From contig NC_014541.1 in assembly GCF_000148645.1 (NCBI RefSeq), positions 620,001 through 684,000 of the forward strand: a stretch of 64,000 bases of DNA, written 5' to 3'. Both the position numbers and the translations under genes were made by a program. This document shows positions 54,113 through 63,142 of this stretch, piece after piece (position 1 is the stretch's first letter; the number at the start of each line of letters is the position of its first letter). The stretch is from Ferrimonas balearica DSM 9799. GTDB lineage: Bacteria; Pseudomonadota; Gammaproteobacteria; Enterobacterales; Shewanellaceae. The notes below the pieces were generated by a model. It saw nothing but the letters and a program-made list of their open reading frames with translations, was not told the DNA's origin and searched no databases.

Positions 54113-54995
54113 CGGGCTGGCCCATCATGGTTTTGGCCAGGGCCAGAAACGCTTCGGCTGGCGCGTCCAGCGGCAGGCGCTGACGCCAGATCAAACCAAT
54201 CTCCCAGTTCAGGGCGGGGCTTAACGGACGAAACTCCAGCTGCCCTGCGGGCAGGCGCTCACAGATGGGCTGAGGCAGGATGGTCAGCCCCAGTCCCACC
54301 TCCACCATGGCACCAATAAAATCCCACTGGGCGCTGCGCAGCACCACATTCAACTCCACACCGGCCCGCTGGCTGAGGCGGGTCAGCCACTGGGTCAGGG
54401 CAAAATCCTCGTTGTAGAAGATCACCGGATGGCGGGCCAGTGTGGCCCAGTCCAGCGCCGGGTAGTCCGCCAGTGGGTGGCCTTTTGGCAGGCACACCCA
54501 CAGGGGGTAGCGCACCAGCGACTGACTGGCGAACTCGCCCAGGTGGGTGGTGGGCAGCGCGGTAAAGGAGATCGCCAGACGGTCGTTCAACAGCGCCTTC
54601 TCGCAGCCGTACCCCCCATCTTCATAGAAATCCAGGGTGATGCCGGGATAACGCTGTCGGTAGGCGCTCAGCAGAGGGGCGGCCAGCGGGCTGACCATCG
54701 GGCAGATCCCCAGTTTCAGGGTGCCGCGCTCCAGTGCCGACAAGGCGTTGACCTGCCCCTCCAGTTGCTGCCATTGGGCCAGTATCTGAGCGGCGGTCTG
54801 GGCCAGGTGCTGGCCCGCTTCGGTCAGAGCGATGCCATGAGGCTGGCGGCGCACCAGATTCTGGCCCAGCTGCTGCTCCAGTTTTTGCACCATCTTACTG
54901 ACCGTTGGTTGGGTCAGGTGAAGCTGCTCAGCGGTTCGGGTGAAGTTGCCGGTACGGGAGAGGATGAGGAAGCATTCCAGCGATTTGAGATCCAT
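54099..54995 (-). CDS. LysR-type regulator
   Basis: A 298-residue LysR protein with the helix-turn-helix NFTRTAEQLHLTQPTVSKMV near residues 17-36 and an effector-binding domain that contains GYGCEKALLNDRLAISF. It is divergent from the 32-codon gene at 55101, about 105 bp away. No larger target gene is next to it, so the small gene is the natural candidate target. Confidence 0.9.
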   Translation of the reverse strand: MDLKSLECFLILSRTGNFTRTAEQLHLTQPTVSKMVQKLEQQLGQNLVRRQPHGIALTEAGQHLAQTAAQILAQWQQLEGQVNALSALERGTLKLGICPMVSPLAAPLLSAYRQRYPGITLDFYEDGGYGCEKALLNDRLAISFTALPTTHLGEFASQSLVRYPLWVCLPKGHPLADYPALDWATLARHPVIFYNEDFALTQWLTRLSQRAGVELNVVLRSAQWDFIGAMVEVGLGLTILPQPICERLPAGQLEFRPLSPALNWEIGLIWRQRLPLDAPAEAFLALAKTMMGQPATPA

Positions 54996-55100
54996 GACAT
55001 TCCTCTTTGGAATGGTGGTAATAGCATTTATTCATTTTATCTATTGCTGGTGGCGCCGTACCATGATCTCGACCCGGATATCCCATACAGGAAACCCAGC

Positions 55101-55199
55101 ATGTCCCATACTCAGTCACTTTGGGTCGGTGCCCTGGCCGGGATTTTCACTCCTGACGGCGAAGCGGAGCAGGCCCCCTCGCAGTCGGATGAGGAGTGA
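55101..55199 (+). CDS. Unrecognised 32-residue protein divergent from the LysR gene
   Basis: ATG at 55101 with AGGA eight bases upstream; stop at 55199, followed 25 bases later by a terminator. The product starts MSHTQSLWVGALAGIFTPDG and ends EAEQAPSQSDEE: a short hydrophobic stretch and an acidic tail. A promoter, short gene and terminator make a complete unit. The acidic Ser/Glu end is a little like the twin genes at 16.4-16.7 kb, but this is too short to claim homology. Function unknown. Confidence 0.5.
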   Translation: MSHTQSLWVGALAGIFTPDGEAEQAPSQSDEE

Positions 55200-55224
55200 T
55201 CCCTCAGGTCATCGCGTGTAAATG

Positions 55225-55251
55225 AAAAAGGCACCCATCGGGTGCCTTTTT
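55225..55251. terminator. Bidirectional terminator after the 32-codon gene
   Basis: GGCACCC/GGGTGCC stem flanked by five A and five T; it lies between that gene and the convergent DUF2947-like gene. Confidence 0.88.
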
Positions 55252-55257
55252 CGCGTT

Positions 55258-55731
55258 TCAGGGGCGGATGCCCCGGCGTACCGAGGTTTCATCGGTAAAC
55301 CACAGTGTCTCTTTGCGCTTGCGGCCCACCACCAGCGTCTCTTCGGCGGCAAACAGGAACGCTTTCCAGCAACGCTTAAACACGCCGTAGCGGGTTTCCA
55401 GGATGTGCTCCGGGTCGTAGCAGATGTACACGATGGTCTCACTGTTCCAGACCAGGTGGCTGCTCAGCGCCTCCGGCAGTTCCGCTTCGTCGCTGTCAAA
55501 GGCGTCATCCCAGCGGACGGTGTCTTGCCAGACATCGCCGCGACGGGGCCAATCCTTGTTGCCGAGGCGGTCCAGTTCGGCACCGTCATCACTGACCTCA
55601 CGCTGCCAAACCTGTTTGGCAAAATGGCGGGCGAGCGGGCGGATCTGGGCTTTGTCCTCGTCACTGATGGCGAGGTCGGCCCGGCGGAACACCCAGGCGA
55701 AAGGATAAGCGTCGAGATCGGTGTAGTTCAT
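55258..55731 (-). CDS. DUF2947-like protein
   Basis: From MNYTDLDAYPFAWVFRRADL the product is 157 residues, soluble, with many Trp (WQREVSDDG, DWPRRGDVWQD, RWDDAF). The start and the segment ISDEDKAQIRPLARHF fit the uncharacterised DUF2947 family of Vibrio and Shewanella, as I remember it. Function unknown. The frame is open to 55776, but the N-terminus chosen fits the family. Confidence 0.75.
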   Translation of the reverse strand: MNYTDLDAYPFAWVFRRADLAISDEDKAQIRPLARHFAKQVWQREVSDDGAELDRLGNKDWPRRGDVWQDTVRWDDAFDSDEAELPEALSSHLVWNSETIVYICYDPEHILETRYGVFKRCWKAFLFAAEETLVVGRKRKETLWFTDETSVRRGIRP

Positions 55732-55859
55732 AGGATTGGATTCAGACTGATGCTGGCGCCTAGAGTACCAGAGCACGGCAGTCTATGCTGGGTTTTTCGC
55801 TGTATCCCGGTGGCTTGAGTCAGTATGCTGGTCACTTCCCTAAAACCCTGAGGACAATG

Positions 55860-56291
55860 ATGTCGATATGGAAACGTCCGGTCTGCCTGGACCGGCTTAA
55901 TCAGCAATCTGAGAACACCCTGGTGGCGCACCTGGGCATGCGCTACAGCGGTTTTGATGAGCAATCGCTGTCCGCCACCATGCCGGTAGACCATCGCACC
56001 CACCAGCCGCTGGGCATGCTGCATGGCGGCGCGTCAGTGGCGCTGGCGGAAACCGTGGGCTCTCTGGCCGCCAATCTCTGTGTCAGTGAGGATTACTACT
56101 GCGTTGGCCTGGACATCAACGCCAACCACGTGCGCGCCATGCGCTCCGGTCAGGTGGTGGGCACCGCCACCCCCATCCATCTGGGCGCCACCACCCAGGT
56201 GTGGCAGATTGAGATCCGCGATGAGCGTGAGCGCCTGGTCTGCACCAGTCGCCTGACCATGGCTGTGCTGAAGCACAAGAGGCCGGAATGA
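55860..56291 (+). CDS. Hotdog-fold thioesterase (YdiI/PaaI type)
   Basis: About 143 residues from MSIWKRPVCLDRLNQ. The active-site loop QPLGMLHGGASVALAETVGS is the signature of YdiI-type acyl-CoA thioesterases; YdiI cleaves 1,4-dihydroxynaphthoyl-CoA in menaquinone synthesis. Two ATGs are consecutive; TGAGG is six bases before the second, which is chosen. The next gene starts at 56288 and overlaps its stop. Confidence 0.88.
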   Translation: MSIWKRPVCLDRLNQQSENTLVAHLGMRYSGFDEQSLSATMPVDHRTHQPLGMLHGGASVALAETVGSLAANLCVSEDYYCVGLDINANHVRAMRSGQVVGTATPIHLGATTQVWQIEIRDERERLVCTSRLTMAVLKHKRPE

Positions 56292-56527
56292 TTCTGGAAT
56301 TCAGCCAGGGCAAGCTGATTGCCAATGCCCATGAGCTGATGGTGCGACTCAATGGGCCGGGTCGCATCACCTTTCAGGCTGCCGCGGACGCCATTGAGCT
56401 GGTGGGCATCGCCAACGTGGTGACCGCCTTCGGCGGCGGCATCAGCTGGTCAGTGCAACTGGACAGTGCCGACCAGCTTGAAGCCCTGGCCGAGGAGCTG
56501 GGGGTGAAGATCAAGGGGCTGCGCTGA
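56288..56527 (+). CDS. DUF3389-like small protein, 79 residues
   Basis: A soluble protein that starts MILEFSQGKLIANAHELMVR, with LVGIANVVTAFGGGISWSV and a helical end QLEALAEELGVKIKG. It resembles the DUF3389 family found in Shewanella and Vibrio; function is unknown. It overlaps the thioesterase stop (ATGA), so the two are made together. Confidence 0.75.
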   Translation: MILEFSQGKLIANAHELMVRLNGPGRITFQAAADAIELVGIANVVTAFGGGISWSVQLDSADQLEALAEELGVKIKGLR

Positions 56528-56530
56528 GCC

Positions 56531-57142
56531 TCACTCCACCATCAGCCACACCCCGAGTGCCGCCATCATGGTGCCCGCCAGGCGGTTGATCCACTGCACC
56601 TTATCCGCACTGAGCAGCCGACGCAGGGTACTGCCGCCACTGGCGTAGATCAGCATGCAACTGAGCTCACAGGCCAGGATGATCGCCACCAGAATGGAGA
56701 GCTGCGGCAGCAGGGGTCGCTCCGCCGAGATAAAGGGCGGCAACAGGGCAATCATAAAGGCCCAACCTTTGGGGTTGGCGATGGCGGTCAGCCAGCCACG
56801 CAGAAACAGGCCGCGAGCCGTCACATCCACCACTGTCTCCGCTTTGCCGAGTCGCCCCTCACTGCGCCACATCTGGATGCCCAGGTAGAGCAGGTAAGCG
56901 CCGCCCACCATCTTCAGCACGGTAAACAGCATCGGCAGGTTCAGCATCAGTGCCGCCACGCCAAGCACCGCCGACAGGGACACCATCGCCACCCCGAGCA
57001 GCTCACCAGCCATCATCGGCAGGGTGCGGCGCACCCCGATGCTCATGCCCAGGCTCAGGGCCAGCAGCATGCACATGCCGGGGGTGATGGCGACCGTAAA
57101 AAAGGTGGGAATAAACAGCAGCAGAACGGCGGTGTCGATCAT
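56531..57142 (-). CDS. LysE/RhtB-family amino acid exporter
   Basis: A 203-residue protein with six hydrophobic helices and the N-terminal family motif FTVAITPGMCMLLALSLGMS. The family exports amino acids or their derivatives. The substrate is not known. It is convergent with the DUF3389-like gene. Confidence 0.9.
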   Translation of the reverse strand: MIDTAVLLLFIPTFFTVAITPGMCMLLALSLGMSIGVRRTLPMMAGELLGVAMVSLSAVLGVAALMLNLPMLFTVLKMVGGAYLLYLGIQMWRSEGRLGKAETVVDVTARGLFLRGWLTAIANPKGWAFMIALLPPFISAERPLLPQLSILVAIILACELSCMLIYASGGSTLRRLLSADKVQWINRLAGTMMAALGVWLMVE

Positions 57143-57202
57143 GGTCGTGATGGTCTGAAATCGGGGCCGGCATTATGCCACGGCCCCGCGTCCCGGCAAG
57201 GG

Positions 57203-57799
57203 TTATCCCGCAAGGTCAATCAATCCCTCGGCCGTGGCGATGGCGTCCATCGGCACATCCCAGGGCGCCACCGGCAGCTGATCCACCCGCTGACATTCGT
57301 GGGCCAGGCCAATCAGCTGTGGCCGCGCGCCCATATCCAAACAACCGAGGGTGCGGTCGTAGAAGCCGCCCCCCATCCCCATCCGGTTGCCCGCGTTATC
57401 AAACCCCACCAACGGCAGCAGGATCAGGTCCAGCTCCGCCATCGGCACCACCCGGGTTTTGTCCAGGTCCGGTTCCGGGATGCCGTAGCGATTGGTCCGC
57501 ATTGGCTGGCCGGGCAGGTATTCCAGAAACAGCAGGTGCTGAGAGTGGAAGGGGTGCAGGACCGGCAGGGCCAGGCGTTTGCCGCGGGTGTGCAGCACCT
57601 CCGCCAGCAGGTGGGGATCCAGTTCACCGTCGTTGGCGATGTAGAGCGCCACGCTCTGCGCGTGTTGAACCAGGGTATGGTCGGGCAGGTGCCGGGCGAG
57701 GCCGATGGCCGCCTGTTTCTGTTGCTCGGGACTCAGGGCACGACGGGCTTGGCGCAGCTGATGACGGCAGGCCGCCCGCGAGAGGGTATCGACAGACAT
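57203..57799 (-). CDS. ygfA: 5-formyltetrahydrofolate cyclo-ligase
   Basis: From MSVDTLSRAACRHQLRQARR the product is 198 residues. The ATP and folate site segments are present: IPEPDLDKTRVVPMAELDL, then LLPLVGFDNAGNRMGMGGGF and YDRTLG. It converts 5-formyl-THF to 5,10-methenyl-THF. It lies directly downstream of the 6S RNA gene on the same strand, the conserved ssrS-ygfA arrangement. Confidence 0.95.
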   Translation of the reverse strand: MSVDTLSRAACRHQLRQARRALSPEQQKQAAIGLARHLPDHTLVQHAQSVALYIANDGELDPHLLAEVLHTRGKRLALPVLHPFHSQHLLFLEYLPGQPMRTNRYGIPEPDLDKTRVVPMAELDLILLPLVGFDNAGNRMGMGGGFYDRTLGCLDMGARPQLIGLAHECQRVDQLPVAPWDVPMDAIATAEGLIDLAG

Positions 57800-57902
57800 G
57801 GGAGACTCCACAGCAAAGCGTGGATTCAGGGTGCCGCGATTGACGGGCAATAACAAGTCAGGGGAAAAGGACGGGCCGAATGGCCGCAAAATCAGATGAG
57901 TG

Positions 57903-58081
57903 CTCCCCGGGAGTGCCGCTGCGGTGGGACGCCCGTGAACCGTAAGTTCAGGGCGGGTGAACCATTCACGCTTTCGGCTTCTCGGTCAAGCCGAGCCTGC
58001 ACAGCCGCATGAAGCGGAACACCCTTTAGCAAAAAGCATCGGCCAGGGACATGTACCGCTGGCGAACACCTCAGGGAGCGG
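57903..58081 (-). ncRNA. ssrS: 6S RNA
   Basis: On the minus strand the sequence shows the E. coli-like start TGAGGTGTTCGCCAGCGG, the central GGCTCGGCTTGACCGAGAAGCC-type block (here CTCGGCTTGACCGAG) and GGTTCACCCGCCCTGAAC, and ends with CGGCACTCCCGGGGAG, which pairs with the 5' end. Together these form the long interrupted hairpin of 6S RNA, which sequesters sigma-70 holoenzyme in stationary phase. Its place between zapA and ygfA is the conserved one. Ends are approximate. Confidence 0.9.
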
Positions 58082-58111
58082 GTTCAGTGTAGGAAAAACG
58101 TGGGGCTTTTC

Positions 58112-58468
58112 CTAACCGTCGTGGTCAGTGTATGGCGTGGCTGAGTCGGCTTCAACCCCTTTCGGACGGTTTTGCAGGCGTTCGGACAAAGCCTGTTCAA
58201 TGGCGTCCTGCAGCACTTGAATTCGGGTTTCCAGCTGGCGTTGTGAAACCGCCTGTTGCTGTTGGGCCAGCAGCAGCTCGTGGCTCAGGTTGAGGGCAGC
58301 CATGACCGCCAGTTGCTCCAGGTTGCCGGTGCCGGTGCGCTGACGCAGTTGATCCAGGCGCTGGCCCAACTGTTCTGCCACCATGCGAAGCTGATTTTCC
58401 TGGCCCGTCGGACAGGCCACGGAGAACGCCTTGCCCAGTAGATGGATTTCCAGTGTTTTATTACTCAT
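58112..58468 (-). CDS. zapA: Cell division protein ZapA
   Basis: A 118-residue protein. The N-terminal domain starts MSNKTLEIHLLGKAFSVACP and has NLEQLAVMAALNLSHELL, then a coiled coil from about residue 65 (QQQAVSQRQLETRIQVLQD). ZapA bundles FtsZ filaments. It precedes 6S RNA and ygfA and is divergent from ygfB, the conserved order. Confidence 0.93.
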   Translation of the reverse strand: MSNKTLEIHLLGKAFSVACPTGQENQLRMVAEQLGQRLDQLRQRTGTGNLEQLAVMAALNLSHELLLAQQQQAVSQRQLETRIQVLQDAIEQALSERLQNRPKGVEADSATPYTDHDG

Positions 58469-58651
58469 TTACCCGCTCCGATGCGCCTTGGGTTGGCGAC
58501 TATAATACAGGGCCGCCGCTGCCGCCAGCGGGGCCCGTCAACAGCGCTTTTTTGTTGGCCGAAAAGGGTGTTATTGGCCAGTGCGCTGCCGATGGTGCCG
58601 CCACTTTGGCCATGATAGCATGGGCCCACTTGTAACCGCGGATCTTCAACC

Positions 58652-59224
58652 ATGAAATGCAACTCTCCCCTGCTGCTGAGCAAACTGCAAACTGCCCTCG
58701 ATGACGCCAAAATCGCGGTCCTGCCCGCGGAGGTGCACGGGGTGCTGACCGGACTGGTTTGCGGCGGTGTTCCCATGGATGGCCAGAGCTGGCAAAAGCC
58801 GTTTCTGGAACTGGTGAACGACGGAGAGCCGGCCCCGGAGCCGGTGATGACCATCGTGAAAGAGCTGTACCTGGATGTCATCAATACCCTGGTTGACCCG
58901 TCCATGAGCTTCTCGCCGCTGCTGGCCGATGAGGACGACCCGCTGCAGGACCGCCTGGAAGCCTTTATCAACTGGGTGCAGAGCTTCCTGACCGGCCTGG
59001 CCATGATGCAGCCGGCACTGGATAAAGCCTCCGCTGACGTTAAAGAGCTGATTCAGGACCTGACCGATTTCACCCAGGTGGAACTGGAAGTGGAAGAGAA
59101 CGAAGAGAATGAAGAGGGCTTCGCCGCTCTGGTGGAGCACGTTCGCATCGCCGCCTGGGAATGCCTGCGGGAGTTCCGTGGCCTGGACGATGATGAAGAA
59201 GCGGCGCCCAAGACGCTGCACTGA
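58652..59224 (+). CDS. ygfB: UPF0149 family protein YgfB
   Basis: A 190-residue acidic, all-helical protein, with LPAEVHGVLTGLVCGG and FINWVQSFLTGLAMMQ, and an Asp/Glu-rich end. This is the YgfB (UPF0149) family. In Pseudomonas YgfB affects peptidoglycan-linked antibiotic response; the molecular role here is not known. It is 30 bp upstream of pepP in the conserved ygfB-pepP-ubiH-ubiI operon. Confidence 0.92.
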   Translation: MKCNSPLLLSKLQTALDDAKIAVLPAEVHGVLTGLVCGGVPMDGQSWQKPFLELVNDGEPAPEPVMTIVKELYLDVINTLVDPSMSFSPLLADEDDPLQDRLEAFINWVQSFLTGLAMMQPALDKASADVKELIQDLTDFTQVELEVEENEENEEGFAALVEHVRIAAWECLREFRGLDDDEEAAPKTLH

Positions 59225-59254
59225 GCACCAACAATAAGAAAAGGATCCCCCAAG

Positions 59255-60556
59255 ATGGAACGTATCGACTTTGCCGCCCACCGCCGGGCACTGATGGCCG
59301 AACTGCCCGAAGGCAGTGTGGTGGTGCTGTGCGCCGCCGAGGAAGCCACCCGCTCCAACGACACCGAATACCACTTCCGCCAGGACAGTGACTTCTTCTA
59401 CCTGACCGGCTTCAACGAGCCGGATGCGGTGCTGGTGCTGCGTCCGGGCCAGAGCCCGGAGTCGGTGGTGTTTGTGCGTCCCAGCGACAAGCTGGCGGAG
59501 ATCTGGCACGGCCGTCGCCTGGGGAAAGACAAAGCGGCCGACACCCTGGGGGTGGACGTGGCCTTCGAGGTGGGCGAGCTGGACAGTGAGTTGGCCGGTC
59601 TGGTCAGCGGCGCAGAGAACCTGGCCTACCTGCCGGGCCACAGCGCCCGTGGCGACAAGCTGGTGGGGGATCTGTTGGCGAAGCTGCGTGGCGGCTTCCG
59701 TCAGGGCCTGGTGGCCCCGGCGAAGATGCAGGACCTGCGCCCGCTGCTGCACGAGCTGCGCCTGTTCAAAACCGACGCCGAAGTGGCGCTGATGGCCGAA
59801 GCGGCCCGCATCAGTGCCCGTGCCCATGTGCGCGCCATGCAGGCGTGCCAGCCGGGTCTGTACGAATACCAGCTGGAGGCGGAGATCCGCCACGAATGCG
59901 CCATGGCTGGCGCCCGCGATATGGCGTACAACAGCATTGTGGGTGCCGGCGACAACGCCTGCATCCTGCACTACACCGAAAACAACGCCCCGCTGCACGA
60001 CGGTGATCTGGTTCTGATCGACGCAGGCTGTGAGTTCCACGGCTACGCCGCCGACATCACCCGTACCTTCCCGGTGAACGGCAAGTTCAGCGAGGACCAG
60101 AAAGCGCTGTACCAGATCGTACTGGATGCCGAGAAAGCGGCCATCGAGATGCTGAAGCCGGGCGTGTCCATCAAAGACGCCAATGCCGAGGTGCTTAAGA
60201 TCCTGGTCTCCGGCCTGGTGGAGCTGGGCATCCTGGAGGGTGAGGTGGAGGCCCTTATCGAGCAGGAAGCCTACAAGCCTTACTACATGCATGGCCTGGG
60301 TCACTGGCTGGGCATCGACGTGCACGATGTGGGCGACTACCGCACCCCGGACCGTGGCCGTCAGCTGGAGCCGGGCATGGTGATCACCGTGGAACCGGGC
60401 CTCTACATTGGCCCCGATGCCGACGTCGATCCGCGCTGGCGCGGCATTGGTGTGCGGGTTGAGGACGACATCCTGATCACCGAGGAGGGCCATCGCAACC
60501 TGACCGCTGATGTGCCCAAAGAGATTGCCGATATTGAGGCCCTGATGGCGGGATAA
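59255..60556 (+). CDS. pepP: Xaa-Pro aminopeptidase
   Basis: A 433-residue M24 metallopeptidase with the usual N-terminal domain. Metal ligands are seen in LIDAGCEFHGYAADITR (Asp pair), MHGLGHWLGIDVHD (His), ITVEPGLY and GVRVEDDIL (Glu). It removes N-terminal residues preceding proline and works in the cytoplasm. It is in the ubi-gene operon, as in many gammaproteobacteria. Confidence 0.96.
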   Translation: MERIDFAAHRRALMAELPEGSVVVLCAAEEATRSNDTEYHFRQDSDFFYLTGFNEPDAVLVLRPGQSPESVVFVRPSDKLAEIWHGRRLGKDKAADTLGVDVAFEVGELDSELAGLVSGAENLAYLPGHSARGDKLVGDLLAKLRGGFRQGLVAPAKMQDLRPLLHELRLFKTDAEVALMAEAARISARAHVRAMQACQPGLYEYQLEAEIRHECAMAGARDMAYNSIVGAGDNACILHYTENNAPLHDGDLVLIDAGCEFHGYAADITRTFPVNGKFSEDQKALYQIVLDAEKAAIEMLKPGVSIKDANAEVLKILVSGLVELGILEGEVEALIEQEAYKPYYMHGLGHWLGIDVHDVGDYRTPDRGRQLEPGMVITVEPGLYIGPDADVDPRWRGIGVRVEDDILITEEGHRNLTADVPKEIADIEALMAG

Positions 60557-60559
60557 CCC

Positions 60560-61765
60560 ATGGCAACGCAGTGTGATATTGCCATTGTTGGCGGTGCCAT
60601 GGCCGGGGCCACCCTGGCTCTGGCACTGGCCAATCAGCGCCGCCCCGATGGCGGCAGCTGGACCATTGCGCTGATTGAAGCGCATCCGGCGGCGGCGCCC
60701 AGCCACCCCGGTTACGACAGTCGTGCCATTGCTCTGGCGGAAGGCTCGGTACGCCGGCTGCAACGCCTTGGCCTGTGGCCGGCGCTGGCGCCTCACGCCC
60801 AGCCCATCAGCCAGATCCAGGTGTCTGACAGCGGCCACTTCGGTGGCCTCAGCATGAACGCTGACGAGTATCAGGTGGACGCTCTGGGGCAGGTGGTGGA
60901 ACTGGAGCGGGTTGGCCCCGCGCTGTGGCAGGCTCTGGCCCGCCACGACAATGTGCAGCTGCTCTGCCCTGATGGTTTGGCAGAGCTTCAGCAGCACCAG
61001 GACCATGTCAGCCTGACCCTGAACTCCGGCACCACCATCAAGGCTCGCCTTGTCGTCGGTGCCGATGGCACCGGCTCTGTGGTGCGGCAGCAACTGGGCC
61101 TCGGGCTCACCCGTCAGCCCTATGGCCAGCATGCCCTGATCGCCAATATCAGCTGCGAACGCCACCCCGGCATCGCCTTTGAACGTTTTACCTCGGAAGG
61201 CCCACTGGCGCTGTTGCCGATGAATGAGCAGCGCTACTCGCTGGTGTGGGTGCAGCAACCGGAGCAGGCCGAGCGTCGACTGGCGCTGTCGGACGAGGCC
61301 TTTTTGCAGGCGCTGCAAAACGCCTTTGGTTACCGTCTCGGTCGCCTGACCAAAGTGGGCCAGCGGGCCCAATATCCGCTGGCGCTGTGCCGGGCCGAGC
61401 GCACCCACCACCATCGCTGTGTGCTGGTGGGCAACGCCGCGCAAACCGTCCATCCCATCGCTGGCCAGGGTTTTAACCTGGGATTGCGGGACGTGGAAGC
61501 GCTGGCAGACCGTCTGCAGCAGGCGCTGCAAAACGGCGCCGACCCGGGCGCATTCAGTCTGCTGGCTGACTACAGTGAGCAGCGCGCCGATGACCGCAAT
61601 ATGGTCACCAGCGGCACCGATGCCCTGGTCAAACTGTTTTCCAACCCGGTGCGCCCGCTGGCGCTCGGTCGCAACCTTGGCCTGTTTGCCATGGCCCTGT
61701 TTCCCGATTTCAAAGCCAGCCTGGCCAAACGGGCCATGGGCTGGCACGGGGGGCGTCCCCGATGA
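60560..61765 (+). CDS. ubiH: 2-octaprenyl-6-methoxyphenol hydroxylase
   Basis: A 401-residue FAD monooxygenase. The dinucleotide site is IVGGAMAGATLALALA, the second FAD region LVVGADGTGSVVRQQLG, and the C-terminal motif VGNAAQTVHPIAGQGFNLGL. It hydroxylates C4 in ubiquinone synthesis. It starts three bases after the pepP stop and is followed by ubiI. Confidence 0.95.
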   Translation: MATQCDIAIVGGAMAGATLALALANQRRPDGGSWTIALIEAHPAAAPSHPGYDSRAIALAEGSVRRLQRLGLWPALAPHAQPISQIQVSDSGHFGGLSMNADEYQVDALGQVVELERVGPALWQALARHDNVQLLCPDGLAELQQHQDHVSLTLNSGTTIKARLVVGADGTGSVVRQQLGLGLTRQPYGQHALIANISCERHPGIAFERFTSEGPLALLPMNEQRYSLVWVQQPEQAERRLALSDEAFLQALQNAFGYRLGRLTKVGQRAQYPLALCRAERTHHHRCVLVGNAAQTVHPIAGQGFNLGLRDVEALADRLQQALQNGADPGAFSLLADYSEQRADDRNMVTSGTDALVKLFSNPVRPLALGRNLGLFAMALFPDFKASLAKRAMGWHGGRPR

Positions 61766-61811
61766 GTACTGAGATGATGATGTCACGCGTTCGTGGCCAG
61801 GAGTGGCCTGC

Positions 61812-63014
61812 ATGTTGAAAACCGGTTCTGTGGATATCGCCGTCGTTGGTGGCGGCATGGTGGGGATGGCGACCGCCGTTGGTCTGGCCCGCTCTGGCTT
61901 TAAAGTGGCGGTGGTGGATCCGGTTCAGCCGCAAGCCCCCAGTGGTGAACCGGATCTGCGGGTCTCGGCCATCAACCGTGCCAGCGAGCGCTGGCTGCGT
62001 CAGCTGGGCGCCTGGGATCACCTGCCTGCGGAGCGACTGGGCCCTTACACCGCCATGGCGGTATGGGATAAAGACAGCATCGGTAAGATCGGCTTTGATG
62101 CCGCTGATCTCGATGAGCCCAACCTGGGCCACATCATTGAGAACCGCGCCATCGCCCACGCCCTCTGGCAGGCCGCCAAGCGCCACAATAACCTGACCAT
62201 CCACCACACTAAGCCGAAAGCGGTGGCGTTGGGGGAGCGGGATGCCCTGCTGAATCTGGAAGACGACACCCTGCTCAGTGCCCGTTTGCTGGTGGCCGCC
62301 GATGGCGCCAACTCCTGGCTGCGTCAGCAGGCCCAGGTGCCGCTGACCTTCCGCGACTACGGTCATCATGCCCTGGTGGCCACCATCCGTTGCCAACGTC
62401 CCCATGATCAGGTGGCCCGACAGGTGTTCCTGCCGGAAGGCCCGCTGGCGCTGTTGCCGCTGGCCGACCCGCATCAGTGCTCCATCGTCTGGTCCTGTCC
62501 CCCGGCCCGGGCGGAGCAACTGGCCGCTGTGGACGCCAGGGCGTTTGGCCAGCAACTGACCGCGGCCACCGAGGCGCGCCTGGGTACGCTCACCCTTGAG
62601 TCTGAGCGCGCCACTTTCCCGCTGACCATGCGCTATGCCCGGGACTTTGTTCGTCCGCGCCTGGCTCTGGTTGGCGATGCGGCCCATACCATCCATCCGC
62701 TGGCAGGGCAGGGTGTGAACCTGGGTCTTGGCGACAGCCAGGCACTGGTGAACCTGCTGGCCCAGGCCGGCGAGCGTGACCCCGGCGAGTTGCGCCTGCT
62801 CAACCGCTACGGCCGCGCCCGTAAGGCCGCGGCTCAGGAGATGCTGGCCGCGATGGACGGATTCCGCTGGTTGTTTGATGGCAGCAACCCCGTGAAGAAA
62901 GGGGTGAGGGACCTGGGCCTGAATCTGGTCGATCATGCTATGCCGCTGAAGAAACGGCTGCTAAGTCACGCCCTGGGGCTGGGTTCCCAGAGCCTTGTGT
63001 CCTGGAACCGCTAA
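61812..63014 (+). CDS. ubiI: 2-octaprenylphenol hydroxylase UbiI (VisC)
   Basis: A 400-residue FAD monooxygenase paralogous to ubiH: VVGGGMVGMATAVGLARSG, LLVAADGANSWLRQQ and VGDAAHTIHPLAGQGVNLGL. It hydroxylates C5 of the ubiquinone precursor. GGAG is nine bases before the ATG at 61812; a GTG at 61803 is also possible. Last gene of the operon. Confidence 0.94.
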   Translation: MLKTGSVDIAVVGGGMVGMATAVGLARSGFKVAVVDPVQPQAPSGEPDLRVSAINRASERWLRQLGAWDHLPAERLGPYTAMAVWDKDSIGKIGFDAADLDEPNLGHIIENRAIAHALWQAAKRHNNLTIHHTKPKAVALGERDALLNLEDDTLLSARLLVAADGANSWLRQQAQVPLTFRDYGHHALVATIRCQRPHDQVARQVFLPEGPLALLPLADPHQCSIVWSCPPARAEQLAAVDARAFGQQLTAATEARLGTLTLESERATFPLTMRYARDFVRPRLALVGDAAHTIHPLAGQGVNLGLGDSQALVNLLAQAGERDPGELRLLNRYGRARKAAAQEMLAAMDGFRWLFDGSNPVKKGVRDLGLNLVDHAMPLKKRLLSHALGLGSQSLVSWNR

Positions 63015-63051
63015 CGAGCGGATGAATTGTATACAAAGCGAGTGTGATCGG

Positions 63052-63142
63052 TATAATGCGCCGAAAAAGAACAATGTGATCCAGCGCTCAGGGTGAGAGC
63101 CCGGTGTGAAGGTCGCCGCTGTAGCCTTTCCAAGGAACCGAT
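63052..63142 (+). promoter_or_regulatory. gcvT promoter -10 box and structured leader
   Basis: A consensus TATAAT at 63052-63057 lies after a TTGTATACAA palindrome at 63027-63036. The leader of about 80 bases holds CAGCG/CGCTG arms with small hairpins inside. It may be regulatory, but the glycine riboswitch core is not clearly present. Confidence 0.45.

Noticed and set aside
58646-61858. A 1070-codon minus-strand frame across ygfB, pepP and ubiH
   Set aside because: Antisense shadow of three well-supported genes in high-GC DNA; no family likeness.
63064-63142. Possible glycine riboswitch before gcvT
   Set aside because: The leader has GAGAG- and GTGAAGG-like pieces and a closing CAGCG/CGCTG stem, but the conserved aptamer core and the tandem layout are not convincingly present. 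Kept only as a structured leader.
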